The notes: generated from the letters alone by a model not told the origin. Shown: positions 7,444 to 14,873, counted from the stretch's first letter. The stretch is 20,481 nt of DNA from Caldisericota bacterium (GCA_026390195.1 JAPLGK010000095.1:1-20481), one strand, 5' to 3'. A program made the numbers and translations.

Positions 7444-8603
7444 GCCTTCCCTCCTCCTGTTTTCTGCAGCTGCACCACCGGTGACCACCGCACCCATGCG
7501 GCCAGCAGCGGGTCGACGACGAAAAAGCGTCCGGTTTCAGATGCGCGCTCGACCAGGTCCATTTCCAGCAGCGGCTTGATGGCGCGCTGGACCGAACTGG
7601 CCACCAGCCCGTGCCGGCGCAGGTAGTCGGCAGACGTCAACTGTACGGTCGGCTCGACGGCCAGTGCCTGCAACAAGGCGCGCTGCCCCAGCGGCAGACC
7701 CATCCATGTCGCCCCGTGTTCGACGCCAGCCAGCGCAAGCAAACGTCGGTAGGCCTCGTCCACCTTCTCTTTCGTGCACAGCACGCTCGTCAGGTCCCAC
7801 GCTGACGACGCCAGCCGCTGGACATAGGCTGGATATCCTTCCACACGGTCGTAGATGTGACCGGCCGTCTCGTCCGAGCACTTCTTGCCTCTGGCGGCAA
7901 AGCGCCCAGTGATGTACGGCACGAACTCCGCACGGGGGATACGGTCCAGCGGATAGAGATATCCAGCTTGATACAGTGGGCGCGCATGCGCGAACATCTC
8001 GGTCAGAGCCTGTCGCCTGCTGCCGACGAAGAAGAAGGGGATGCCGCGGTGTTCCTGAAGATGCGTGCGCAGGATAGCCTCGATGGTACGTGCCCCGGGC
8101 AGGCGACCAATCTCCTGAACCTCATCCAGGACCACACAAGCAGACAGCCCGTGCCGCTTCACATACTTCTGCAGGCTGTCCAGCACGTCCGCCAGCACCA
8201 GCGTCGGGTCCGATCCCTGCGCGATGGTGACGGCGACGGTAGGGCCGTCGGGTCCAAACTCGATGGTCGGCACGATACGAGCAAACAGCCCGCTGATGCG
8301 TTTCCCTAGCCCAACGGGGTCCGCTCCTCTGCCGACGCCTGCCACGACAGCAGCCGCCAGCTTACGCGCCACATCGTCGTCGGACGCCACGGTCAGCAGA
8401 TCGACATACACGCCAACAAACCCGAATGCTCGGAGCTGCTCCTGCATTGCAAGGACCAGCGACGATTTGCCGTATTGCCGTGGCGACACCAGGATGACGT
8501 TGTGGTGGTTCCGGGCGTGACCCGCCAGCTCGTCCAGCTCACGTCGCCGGTCACACAGGTCGTCCCCGCCGACCAGACCCAGTACAAATGGATTCCTCGC
8601 CAC
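7440..8603 (-). CDS. AAA ATPase of the archaeal-ATPase (PF01637-like) family with C-terminal winged helix
   Basis: A 387-residue cytoplasmic protein. It starts with the family's N-terminal pattern (NPF..G.V...D.CDR..EL), followed by Walker A SPRQYGKSS (40-48), in which Pro-Arg precedes the Gly-Lys-Ser, and Walker B VVLDE (157-161) followed by VQE. Beyond it comes a sensor-like strand FFFVGSRR. The last 90 residues look like a winged-helix domain (LLQALAVEPTVQLTSADYLRRHG) ending in the family's usual VDPLLAAWVR. Members are STAND-like P-loop ATPases found in archaea and many bacteria, often in mobile or defence-related settings, mostly without known function. The start is GTG 8603, with GGAGG six bases upstream. 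The gene is followed in ATGA overlap by the broken methyltransferase. A promoter at 8695-8723 and a large inverted repeat at its start point suggest tight control. The frame is intact. Confidence 0.8.
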   Translation of the reverse strand: MARNPFVLGLVGGDDLCDRRRELDELAGHARNHHNVILVSPRQYGKSSLVLAMQEQLRAFGFVGVYVDLLTVASDDDVARKLAAAVVAGVGRGADPVGLGKRISGLFARIVPTIEFGPDGPTVAVTIAQGSDPTLVLADVLDSLQKYVKRHGLSACVVLDEVQEIGRLPGARTIEAILRTHLQEHRGIPFFFVGSRRQALTEMFAHARPLYQAGYLYPLDRIPRAEFVPYITGRFAARGKKCSDETAGHIYDRVEGYPAYVQRLASSAWDLTSVLCTKEKVDEAYRRLLALAGVEHGATWMGLPLGQRALLQALAVEPTVQLTSADYLRRHGLVASSVQRAIKPLLEMDLVERASETGRFFVVDPLLAAWVRWSPVVQLQKTGGGKA

Positions 8604-8649
8604 CTTTCGCCTCCAACCCTTATGATTGCTGACATTGCACGCTTACGCA

Positions 8650-8693
8650 CCTAGGATGACGCATAGTGCATAACGCATATTGCGTCACCTAGG
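8650..8693. repeat. Large imperfect palindrome at the ATPase transcription start (candidate operator)
   Basis: CCTAGGATGACGCA (8650-8663) pairs with TGCGTCACCTAGG (8681-8693), with one unpaired A. The 17-base centre contains heptamers related to ACGCATA, so the whole block reads as a run of ACGCATA-GTGCATA-ACGCATA followed by TTGCGTC. It lies immediately downstream of the -10 box of the minus-strand promoter and covers the start point. It could be a repressor operator, or a hairpin at the 5' end of the ATPase mRNA. Confidence 0.6.
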
Positions 8694-8694
8694 G

Positions 8695-8723
8695 AAGATA
8701 GCCCTGAAAGGCAGCCATGTCAA
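8695..8723 (-). promoter_or_regulatory. Promoter of the AAA ATPase gene
   Basis: On the minus strand there is a perfect TTGACA (8718-8723), 17 bases of spacer, then TATCTT (8695-8700, four of six matches). The start point would fall near 8688, inside the palindrome. The leader before GTG 8603 is about 85 bases. Confidence 0.65.
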
Positions 8724-8901
8724 GCCTGTCCGTCCTTTCACCAGTTTTTCACACGCTAGCACTCTACAAAAACGACTGCCACATGCACAATATGACTGCG
8801 TCACCTGAATGGGAATGCAGGATTATTCCAGAAAGGGAAAACAGCCTGCAAGGAGGCGTGCGGCGTGCGTGATCAAGCAAACTCCGTTGCCGTCGGATTC
8901 A

Positions 8902-8931
8902 GGCCCCGAACGTCTGTTCGGGGCCCTTTTT
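8902..8931 (+). terminator. Strong intrinsic terminator with no gene assigned upstream
   Basis: GGCCCCGAAC (8902-8911) and GTTCGGGGCC (8916-8925) form a perfect 10-bp stem with a 4-base loop, followed by CTTTTT on the plus strand only. No plus-strand gene lies between the terminator at 6470 and this point. It must therefore end a small RNA, a small ORF transcript, antisense transcription of the ATPase gene, or a longer pyk leader. Confidence 0.9.
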
Positions 8932-8934
8932 CAC

Positions 8935-8961
8935 TTGTGCCAGACAACCTTGGACTATCAT
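8935..8961 (+). promoter_or_regulatory. Putative promoter of pyk
   Basis: TTGTGC (8935-8940) and TATCAT (8956-8961) are 15 bases apart. The element starts immediately after the terminator and would give a leader of about 37 bases. The -35 match is moderate. Confidence 0.4.
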
Positions 8962-9004
8962 GTATTCGAGATAGACAGTCTGTACCCTGACCATAGAGGA
9001 ATAC

Positions 9005-10438
9005 GTGTCTGACAACATGAACGTCAAACGTACCAAGATCGTCGCGACACTCGGACCAGCCACAAATTCCCAGGAGATGATCCAGGCGCTCGCCGAGCGT
9101 GGTGTGGACGTCTTTCGGATCAGTTTCTCGTACGGTACGGACGAAGAACACCTTGCTACGATTGCCGCCGTGAAAAAGGTCCGCGGCGAACTCGACCTGC
9201 CGCTGGCCATCCTCCAGGACCTGCAGGGACCGAAGATCCGTCTGGGAATATTCAGCCAAGGACCATGCGAAATCGCGACCGGAGACGTGTTCCGTCCTAC
9301 AGCCCACATGGTGGATGGAAACGCCGAACAGGCCGGTGTGGACTATCCTCCTCTCACCAGCGAGGTGCGGCCCGGGGAGCTCATCTTCATCAACGACGGC
9401 CTGATTCGTCTCCAGGTACGTGAAATCCAGGGTGACACCATTGTGACGGATGTCCTCAAGGGAGGAGTACTCTCGGACCACAAGGGGGTCAACTTCCCTC
9501 AGTCGGACCTCCATGTCCCGTCAATTACGGAAAAGGACAGGCACGATCTTGTCACCGGCCTGCGAGCGGGCGTCGACTATGTGGCTCTCTCGTTCGTGCG
9601 CACACCAGACGGTGTCCACGAGTTCCGCACGCTCATGGAGACACATGGAGCGCATGTGCCGATCATCGTCAAGGTGGAAAGGTGGCAGGCCGTCCAGAAC
9701 ATCGAGAGTATCCTTGCCGTAGCAAACGGCATCATGGTCGCCCGGGGAGACCTCGGTGTCGAGATGCCCATCGAGGAAGTACCTCTCATCCAGAAGAGAC
9801 TCATCACCCTGTGCAATCGAATGGGCAAGCCAGTCATCACAGCGACGCAGATGCTTAGCTCCATGGTCGAAAACCCGTCTCCCACGCGAGCAGAAGTGAC
9901 AGACGTGGCCAACGCCATCTTCGACGGCACAGATGCCCTCATGCTGAGTAATGAGACGGCAGTCGGCAAGTTTCCCTTGGAGACCGTTGAGATGATGGGA
10001 CGCATCATCGAGACGACTGAACGAAGCAAGCTGTACTGGGCCGCCATAGAAGCCCACGATACCGAGTGTGCCTCGGACACGTCGGATGCAATCGCCTATG
10101 CCGCCGTCCGCACTGCCCAGACCGTCGGAGCCAAGCTCATCGTCTGCGCGACAGAGTCGGGCAGGACCTCAATCCTGATCTCGCGCTACCGCCCTCGCAC
10201 CCCCATCCTCGCTCTTACGCCAAGCGACCTGGTCCAGCGCCGCCTTGCACTGTACTTCGGCATCATCCCAATGGTCGTCCAGCAGTTCGAGAGTGTCGAC
10301 CACATCCTCCGCACTGCCGTCGCAATGTCGTACATGTCTCACTTGGCACGACGAGGTGACAAGATCATCATTACTGCGGGTTCGCACGCAGGTGTCGCTG
10401 GCAGCACCAATCTCATCAAAGTCGAGGATCTGGACTAA
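9005..10438 (+). CDS. pyk: Pyruvate kinase, predicted K+-independent
   Basis: Catalyses the last step of glycolysis: phosphoenolpyruvate plus ADP gives pyruvate plus ATP, in the cytoplasm. The 477-residue length matches bacterial enzymes without an extra PEP-utiliser domain. The A-domain barrel shows the active-site lysine and metal ligand in VKVE (K223, E225), the metal ligand in ARGDLG (D249), and MLSSMVENPSPTRAEVTDVA (283-302). The B domain spans about 85-185 and the regulatory C domain about 345-477. DLQGPKIRLG (72-81) places Lys77 where K+-dependent enzymes have Glu, with Leu71-equivalent, Gln74 and Leu80 in the accompanying K+-independent pattern. The loop RISFSYG (38-44) differs from the usual RLNFSHG: Asn to Ser at a K+ ligand and His to Tyr. 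The start is GTG 9005 with AGAGGA close upstream; ATG 9017 is an alternative but lies 16 bases from that site. Confidence 0.95.
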   Translation: MSDNMNVKRTKIVATLGPATNSQEMIQALAERGVDVFRISFSYGTDEEHLATIAAVKKVRGELDLPLAILQDLQGPKIRLGIFSQGPCEIATGDVFRPTAHMVDGNAEQAGVDYPPLTSEVRPGELIFINDGLIRLQVREIQGDTIVTDVLKGGVLSDHKGVNFPQSDLHVPSITEKDRHDLVTGLRAGVDYVALSFVRTPDGVHEFRTLMETHGAHVPIIVKVERWQAVQNIESILAVANGIMVARGDLGVEMPIEEVPLIQKRLITLCNRMGKPVITATQMLSSMVENPSPTRAEVTDVANAIFDGTDALMLSNETAVGKFPLETVEMMGRIIETTERSKLYWAAIEAHDTECASDTSDAIAYAAVRTAQTVGAKLIVCATESGRTSILISRYRPRTPILALTPSDLVQRRLALYFGIIPMVVQQFESVDHILRTAVAMSYMSHLARRGDKIIITAGSHAGVAGSTNLIKVEDLD

Positions 10439-10454
10439 GCTCGCTCCCTGAGTA

Positions 10455-10481
10455 TTGCAAATCGACCGGTACGCATAGAAT
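10455..10481 (+). promoter_or_regulatory. Putative promoter of the MFS transporter gene
   Basis: TTGCAA (10455-10460) and TAGAAT (10476-10481) are separated by 15 bases. The start point would be near 10488, placing the hairpin at 10486-10521 at the very 5' end of the message. Confidence 0.45.
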
Positions 10482-10485
10482 GAGC

Positions 10486-10521
10486 TTGGCACAATACCCC
10501 GGGGTTCCCGGGGTATGCCAA
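10486..10521 (+). promoter_or_regulatory. Stable stem-loop in the 5' leader of the MFS gene
   Basis: ATACCCCGGG (10494-10503) and CCCGGGGTAT (10507-10516) form a perfect 10-bp stem with a 3-base loop. It is extended by TTGGC (10486-10490) and GCCAA (10517-10521) across a small ACA bulge. No T run follows, so it is not a classical terminator of pyk. It ends 17 bases before the start codon and only five before the GGGGG ribosome site. mRNA stabilisation, translational control or an operator are all possible. Confidence 0.6.
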
Positions 10522-10538
10522 GACAAGGGGGAACAAGC

Positions 10539-11900
10539 ATGAAGAGAAAGGCATCCTATTTCAAGATCTTCCTGCTTGGATTCGGCTTCTTTGGTATCTC
10601 GATCCTCTGGTCTCTCTACAATTCGGATATTCCCATACTGCTGAAGAACGTCTATAGCCTGCCGTACAGCGCATCCGGATGGGTGATGAATGTCGACAAC
10701 ATTCTGGCTATTACGCTCATTCCACTGGTCGGTTTCTGGTCGGACCACATTTGGACGCGCATCGGTCGCCGTATGCCGTTCATCATCTCGACACTGCCCA
10801 TAGGCGGACTCCTGTTTGCCCTGGTCCCATGGATTCCATTGTGGCTTGGAGCGAGCGCAACATCCCTGACGGCATTCATCCTGGTACTTTTCTTCGTGAA
10901 TATCTGTATGGGTATTTCACGATCACCCATCATCGCTCTGATGCCGGACCTCGTTCCACCGGAAGAGCGCTCGCCAGCCAACGGCGTCATCAACTTCATG
11001 GGAGGATTCGGGTCCCTGCTGGTGTACTTCGTTGTCGGCAAGATCTCGACGACCAACAGACCGCTGGGGTTTGCCATTGCAGGAGCATCAGTCCTGGTGG
11101 CCATTGTTATCATGTTTCTATCGATCAACGAGACGCGGGACTCGCTTGACCGCAAGGTACCACAGTCGGAACATGCTGACTTCTCCCTGCTTCGCACAAT
11201 GTGGACTCCGAAATACCGCAGTCTCTTGCTCGTCTGCCTGGCCATCTTCTTCTGGTTCATCGCCTATAATGCCATCGAAACGTACTACCCAACCTATATG
11301 CACTATGAGGGTCCTGCGGTCAAGGCCCTGATTGCCAAACTCGGGACGGCAGCGCCAACGGATTCCACTGCTATCGCCCAGCTGGAGAAGGTTCGCCAGA
11401 CCTCCGAAGCAAGTGCCAAGACCAATCTCGGTGTCTTTTCTCTCGCGTTCATGCTCCTGTCGATTCCTGCAGGCTTCATCGGCAAAGCTCTGGGACGAAA
11501 GACCACCATTCTCATCGGCCTGGTCGGTGTCACCATTATGGTCCTGCTGCTGGCATTTGGCATTGCCAGCACGGCTGGACTCGCGGTCTTCCTGATGGGA
11601 GGCTTGTCCTGGGCTCTTGTCAATATCATCTCGCTGCCGACCGTTCTGGACATGGGGAACCTCGAGATGGTCGGAGCACTGACCGGTGTGTACTACTTCT
11701 TCTCCCAGGCGGCCAGCATCGTCAGTCCTCCCCTTGTCGGGCGTATCGCCGACCTCGCAGGCGGGACGATGTCAGTCATGTTCCCATATGCGGGTATCTT
11801 CTTCGTGCTCGCGGCTGCCTGCATGCTCTTCATGCACCCTGAAAACAAGCCAGCAGTCTCGTCTGACCAGACCCTTTTTGCCGATGGGCCTGCCGTTTGA
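10539..11900 (+). CDS. MFS transporter, sugar/cation symporter-like (GPH or SLC45-like)
   Basis: A 453-residue protein with about 12 hydrophobic segments. The loop between segments 2 and 3 carries the MFS signature variant GFWSDHIWTRIGRRMPFI (65-82), with the conserved Asp and RxGRR. A further cytoplasmic-loop motif, MPDLVPPEERSPANG, resembles disaccharide and glycoside symporters (COG2211 or SLC45 type). A longer central loop (about residues 260-295 of the chain) is rich in Ala, Thr and Ser. It probably imports a sugar or glycoside with a cation; the substrate cannot be read from sequence. The start is ATG 10539, with GGGGG about seven bases upstream; an in-frame ATG at 10515 lies inside the leader hairpin and lacks a ribosome site. 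The carboxylesterase gene starts within its last codons, so the two are co-transcribed. Confidence 0.8.
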   Translation: MKRKASYFKIFLLGFGFFGISILWSLYNSDIPILLKNVYSLPYSASGWVMNVDNILAITLIPLVGFWSDHIWTRIGRRMPFIISTLPIGGLLFALVPWIPLWLGASATSLTAFILVLFFVNICMGISRSPIIALMPDLVPPEERSPANGVINFMGGFGSLLVYFVVGKISTTNRPLGFAIAGASVLVAIVIMFLSINETRDSLDRKVPQSEHADFSLLRTMWTPKYRSLLLVCLAIFFWFIAYNAIETYYPTYMHYEGPAVKALIAKLGTAAPTDSTAIAQLEKVRQTSEASAKTNLGVFSLAFMLLSIPAGFIGKALGRKTTILIGLVGVTIMVLLLAFGIASTAGLAVFLMGGLSWALVNIISLPTVLDMGNLEMVGALTGVYYFFSQAASIVSPPLVGRIADLAGGTMSVMFPYAGIFFVLAAACMLFMHPENKPAVSSDQTLFADGPAV

Positions 11901-12651
11901 CAAAGCCTCGGCAGCCCCGATCCACCACGAGGCAGGCTCAGACACAGCCTGCCTCCTGCTGCACGGCCTGACCGGAGCACCAGCTCGCGACCTGTGGTTC
12001 CTCGCGGACTATCTGTCTGCACACGGCATTTCCGTCGTTGCCCCTCTTCTTACGGGCCATGGCAAGACGTGGAAGGAACTGGAGCTTGCGACGTCGGAGT
12101 CCTGGCAGAATGACGCCCTCGCGGGGCTCGATGAAGCGCGCGCGATAGGCAAGACCGTATTCGTCGCTGGACTATCGATGGGTGGCACCCTCACCCTGTA
12201 CCTGGGAGAACACCGACCCGAGATCGCAGGGCTTATCACCATCAACGCGCCCGTCTATCTGGACGACCCCAAGATGAAAGTGGTCCCGATACTGCGGCAC
12301 TTTCAGAAGAATCAGCCCAAGGGACCTCCGGACGTCGCCGACCAGGACGCCATGCTGCCAGACCTTGGCTTCAACTCCATGGAAGCCGTCTATCAGTTCG
12401 AACGCCTTATGCACGGCGTACGTGAAGACCTCGGCATGGTCACTCAGCCGCTCCTTTGCTTCCGCTCGACGCAGGACCACGTCGTCCCGCCGCGTAACGC
12501 GGAGTACATTCTGGACCACATCAACAGCCGCATCAAGAGCGTCATAACACTGGAGCGTTCCTACCACTGTGCCACGATCGATTATGATCGCGAGAAGATT
12601 GCGGTCGCCATCGAGCAATTCATCACACTGATACGAACACAGCAAGTTTGA
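11884..12651 (+). CDS. Alpha/beta-hydrolase, Est30-like carboxylesterase / monoacylglycerol lipase
   Basis: A 255-residue cytoplasmic esterase resembling the Geobacillus Est30/YvaK group (COG1647), which hydrolyses short- to medium-chain esters. Landmarks are the oxyanion-hole strand LLLHGLTG (24-31), the nucleophile elbow GLSMGG with Ser98, the acid Asp198 in STQDHVVPP, and the base His228 in ERSYHCATID. The cap-forming stretch of about residues 125-185 is also present. There is no signal peptide. The chosen ATG at 11884 overlaps the transporter by 17 bases; no clear ribosome site is seen, so translation probably depends on coupling to the upstream gene. The pairing may reflect uptake and de-esterification of an acylated sugar or glycoside, but that is inference. 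A strong bidirectional terminator follows. Confidence 0.85.
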   Translation: MGLPFDKASAAPIHHEAGSDTACLLLHGLTGAPARDLWFLADYLSAHGISVVAPLLTGHGKTWKELELATSESWQNDALAGLDEARAIGKTVFVAGLSMGGTLTLYLGEHRPEIAGLITINAPVYLDDPKMKVVPILRHFQKNQPKGPPDVADQDAMLPDLGFNSMEAVYQFERLMHGVREDLGMVTQPLLCFRSTQDHVVPPRNAEYILDHINSRIKSVITLERSYHCATIDYDREKIAVAIEQFITLIRTQQV

Positions 12652-12682
12652 GCTTCGCTCTTCTCACTCCAACCGGCACAAC

Positions 12683-12714
12683 AAAACCCCCGACCGTATG
12701 AGGCCGGGGGTTTT
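12683..12714. terminator. Bidirectional intrinsic terminator between convergent operons
   Basis: A-rich and T-rich ends flank a GC-rich stem: arms 12683-12695 and 12702-12714 pair over 13 bases with one mismatch and a 6-base loop, with AAAA on the left and TTTT on the right. It serves the esterase on the plus strand and the ABC-2 permease on the minus strand. Confidence 0.92.
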
Positions 12715-12734
12715 GACAGAGCAGAACGTGAGTG

Positions 12735-14072
12735 CTACTTGCGGCGTATGCGGAGGCTGATGCCTTCCCGCTGCAGGGTCCACCCACCCAAACCTGACCC
12801 GCGCCGTGCCGTGTTGAGCTTCATGGTCAGGATGCGGTCGGTGGAGAAGATGCGAGCCGCAGCCGTAGCCAGAGCGAAGAACAGCACAAACTGATAGATG
12901 ATGCCTGCGACGACCATCGTGAAGTTGTGAGCAAAGATGAACTGAGCTGCCAGGAATGGGTGTGAAAACGGAATTGCATAGATAAGCCATTTCAGGACAG
13001 CTGATGCCGTGTTGATATCGATGAACATGGTAATGAGATAGGGCAACAGAACTATCATCATGAGCGGCATAATGATAATCTGCACACTCTTAAGGTCTTC
13101 GGCGAACGCCCCCAGAATGACGGCGATGGAGAGAGCTACCATGATGCTGGCGAACACGCTCAGACCAAGAAGAAGGTAGCCGCGCAGATCGAAAACCAGG
13201 CCCAGCTTCTGGATTGCCTGGATAGCAGTTCCGGAGGTTCCACCGCTGCTTCCAATGAGGCTGCCCATGTAGCTTTTCATGCCAACCATGTACGCAGCGG
13301 CGGAAACCAGCGCAACGATACCCGAGGCCATCATCTTGGCCGTGACCAGGGCGCCACGTCCGACGGGCGTCGAAAGAAGCGTTTCGAGAGTCTTGTTCTC
13401 CTTCTCACCTGCAATAGAGGCGGCAATCATCTGGGCAGCCATGATGATCACCAAGAAGAGAACGATCGGTATGATCATGGTCTGCTGCATGACGACATTC
13501 ACAATCTCCTGAGGGTTGCCTTCTGCCGATGTCGTCCCCACCGTGACAAACGACTGCGCGCTGATGGCATGCTTCACAATGCCGGGGTCCAGACCAGGAG
13601 CCCCGGTCCTGATGTACATGTCGCCGACATACTCGTTCATGGCATTCAGTGCCGCGTCGAGCCTGAATGTTCCCTGCATTCCCAGAAACGAGAAATTGCG
13701 CATGATCGTATAGGTCTGCACCTTCTGGGGATGCTGCGCCTGGATGCCGGCCTCGAATCCCTGCGGGATGACCAGGACGGCGGTCCCTTTCTCCGACGCA
13801 GCCTTGCGGACGATGTCGTCGACGACGCCCTCAGTGTACGTCGTGACCTTGAAGTTCACCTTCGTGAGGATGCCGGCAAGCATCTGTGACGTCTGGCTGT
13901 GGTCGAGGTCCACAACAGTCACGGGCTGAGGGGAAGCCTGCTTCTTCTGCTCCTGATTGATGACCCTGCCCAGGAAGCCGTAGATCACCATGATCAGCAG
14001 GATAGGGACCAGCGTTTGCCACGTGACCATCTCTTTCAGTTCCTTTTTCAGAACGACGAAGAATCTCCTCAT
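12735..14072 (-). CDS. ABC-2 type exporter permease (NatB-like)
   Basis: A 445-residue membrane protein with the ABC-2/NatB layout. One transmembrane segment near the N-terminus (about 18-36) is followed by a large extracytoplasmic domain (about 40-195), then a bundle of five or so segments from 196 onward. The hallmark cytoplasmic sequence GEKENKTLETLLSTPVGR (222-239) follows the second segment. Such permeases work with a NatA-type ATPase to export ions, peptides or drugs; B. subtilis NatAB exports Na+. The substrate here is unknown. The start is ATG 14072, overlapping the ATPase stop as ATGA, so translation is coupled. The bidirectional terminator lies 21 bases beyond the stop. Confidence 0.85.
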   Translation of the reverse strand: MRRFFVVLKKELKEMVTWQTLVPILLIMVIYGFLGRVINQEQKKQASPQPVTVVDLDHSQTSQMLAGILTKVNFKVTTYTEGVVDDIVRKAASEKGTAVLVIPQGFEAGIQAQHPQKVQTYTIMRNFSFLGMQGTFRLDAALNAMNEYVGDMYIRTGAPGLDPGIVKHAISAQSFVTVGTTSAEGNPQEIVNVVMQQTMIIPIVLFLVIIMAAQMIAASIAGEKENKTLETLLSTPVGRGALVTAKMMASGIVALVSAAAYMVGMKSYMGSLIGSSGGTSGTAIQAIQKLGLVFDLRGYLLLGLSVFASIMVALSIAVILGAFAEDLKSVQIIIMPLMMIVLLPYLITMFIDINTASAVLKWLIYAIPFSHPFLAAQFIFAHNFTMVVAGIIYQFVLFFALATAAARIFSTDRILTMKLNTARRGSGLGGWTLQREGISLRIRRK

Positions 14073-14794
14073 TGCTTCACCACCTGGACAAAGACCTCTT
14101 CGAGGTTGGCCTTGCCGTATTTATCCTTGAGCCCCTGGGGTGTTCCCACGTCGTGGATGGTGCCCTTGTCGATGATGGCTACACGATCCGACAGGTACTC
14201 TACCTCCAGCATGTTGTGACTGGACAGCAGCACCGCCATGCCTTCGGCCGTCGTCCTCCGAATCAACTGACGAATGTCGATAGCAGCACCCACGTCGAGA
14301 CCGCCTGTCGGCTCGTCGATGATGGCCAGTTTCGGGCGCGTCATGACGCCTCGTGACAGAAGCAGCTTGCGCGTCATGCCCTTGCTGTACGTACCTATCT
14401 TGTCACGCAACCGCTCGCCCAGTCCGGTGATGTCCGAGGCTCTCTGGACATACTCGCGCTGTACCGCAGAATCGGAAGCGAACAATTCTGCCATGAAGCT
14501 CAGATACCCAAGACCCGTCAGGTTCTTGTAGGCACCGGCCTCCTCGGGCAAGTAGCTGATGATCTCGCGTATCCGGGCTGCATCCTTCTGGACATCCATC
14601 CCGTAGACGTGAGCCGTGCCCGACGTCGGCTGCAAGATGGTCGCTACGATACGCAGGGCCGTGGTCTTGCCGGCCCCGTTGGGCCCGATGAGTGCGAAGA
14701 TCTCCCCAGGCGCCACCTCGAAGCTGATGCCATGCAGGGCCTCGAATTTCCCATAACTCTTCTTCAGGTTCTCTACGACCAGTGCCTGTTCCAT
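14069..14794 (-). CDS. ABC exporter ATPase (NatA-like)
   Basis: A 241-residue ATPase that should drive the ABC-2 permease encoded directly after it. Walker A is GPNGAGKTT (37-45), Walker B LAIIDEPTGGLD (157-168), and a switch histidine lies in LSSHNMLEVE. The signature loop reads YSKGMTRK (136-143) instead of the usual SGGQ, and the Q-loop region reads YLPEE (81-85) with Glu near the Gln position. Both variants are common in NatA/CcmA-like exporters. The start is ATG 14794, with GGAGG seven bases upstream. The frame stays open for 63 more codons to an ATG at 14983, but that stretch lacks family similarity and covers a promoter-like element. Confidence 0.88.
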   Translation of the reverse strand: MEQALVVENLKKSYGKFEALHGISFEVAPGEIFALIGPNGAGKTTALRIVATILQPTSGTAHVYGMDVQKDAARIREIISYLPEEAGAYKNLTGLGYLSFMAELFASDSAVQREYVQRASDITGLGERLRDKIGTYSKGMTRKLLLSRGVMTRPKLAIIDEPTGGLDVGAAIDIRQLIRRTTAEGMAVLLSSHNMLEVEYLSDRVAIIDKGTIHDVGTPQGLKDKYGKANLEEVFVQVVKQ

Positions 14795-14873
14795 GCTGAA
14801 ACCTCCCCACTTGTCCTTACAGCGATGAACGCCTTTCCTCAGGAAGCCCGGCGTCTTATGATGCATTTCTACT

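Larger units (their letters stand above)
8604..9004. other. 401-bp intergenic region between the divergent ATPase and pyk genes
   Basis: From left to right it holds the ATPase ribosome site (8614-8618), the inverted repeat (8650-8693), the minus-strand ATPase promoter (8695-8723), a second copy of TGCGTCACCT (8797-8806), an orphan plus-strand terminator (8902-8931) and the pyk promoter (8935-8961). Between about 8724 and 8901 no convincing gene is visible. A 51-codon frame (8717-8872) exists but has no recognisable features. Confidence 0.6.

Noticed and set aside
7192..8520. Plus-strand frames inside the ATPase/methyltransferase region
   Set aside because: They are antisense shadows of clearly homologous minus-strand sequence.
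8650..8806. CRISPR-like or iteron array around the heptamers
   Set aside because: There are only three degenerate 7-mers and no regular spacers; a promoter-linked operator explains the position better.
8809..9012. 67-codon plus-strand frame before pyk
   Set aside because: It runs through the terminator and the pyk promoter and has no ribosome site or homology.
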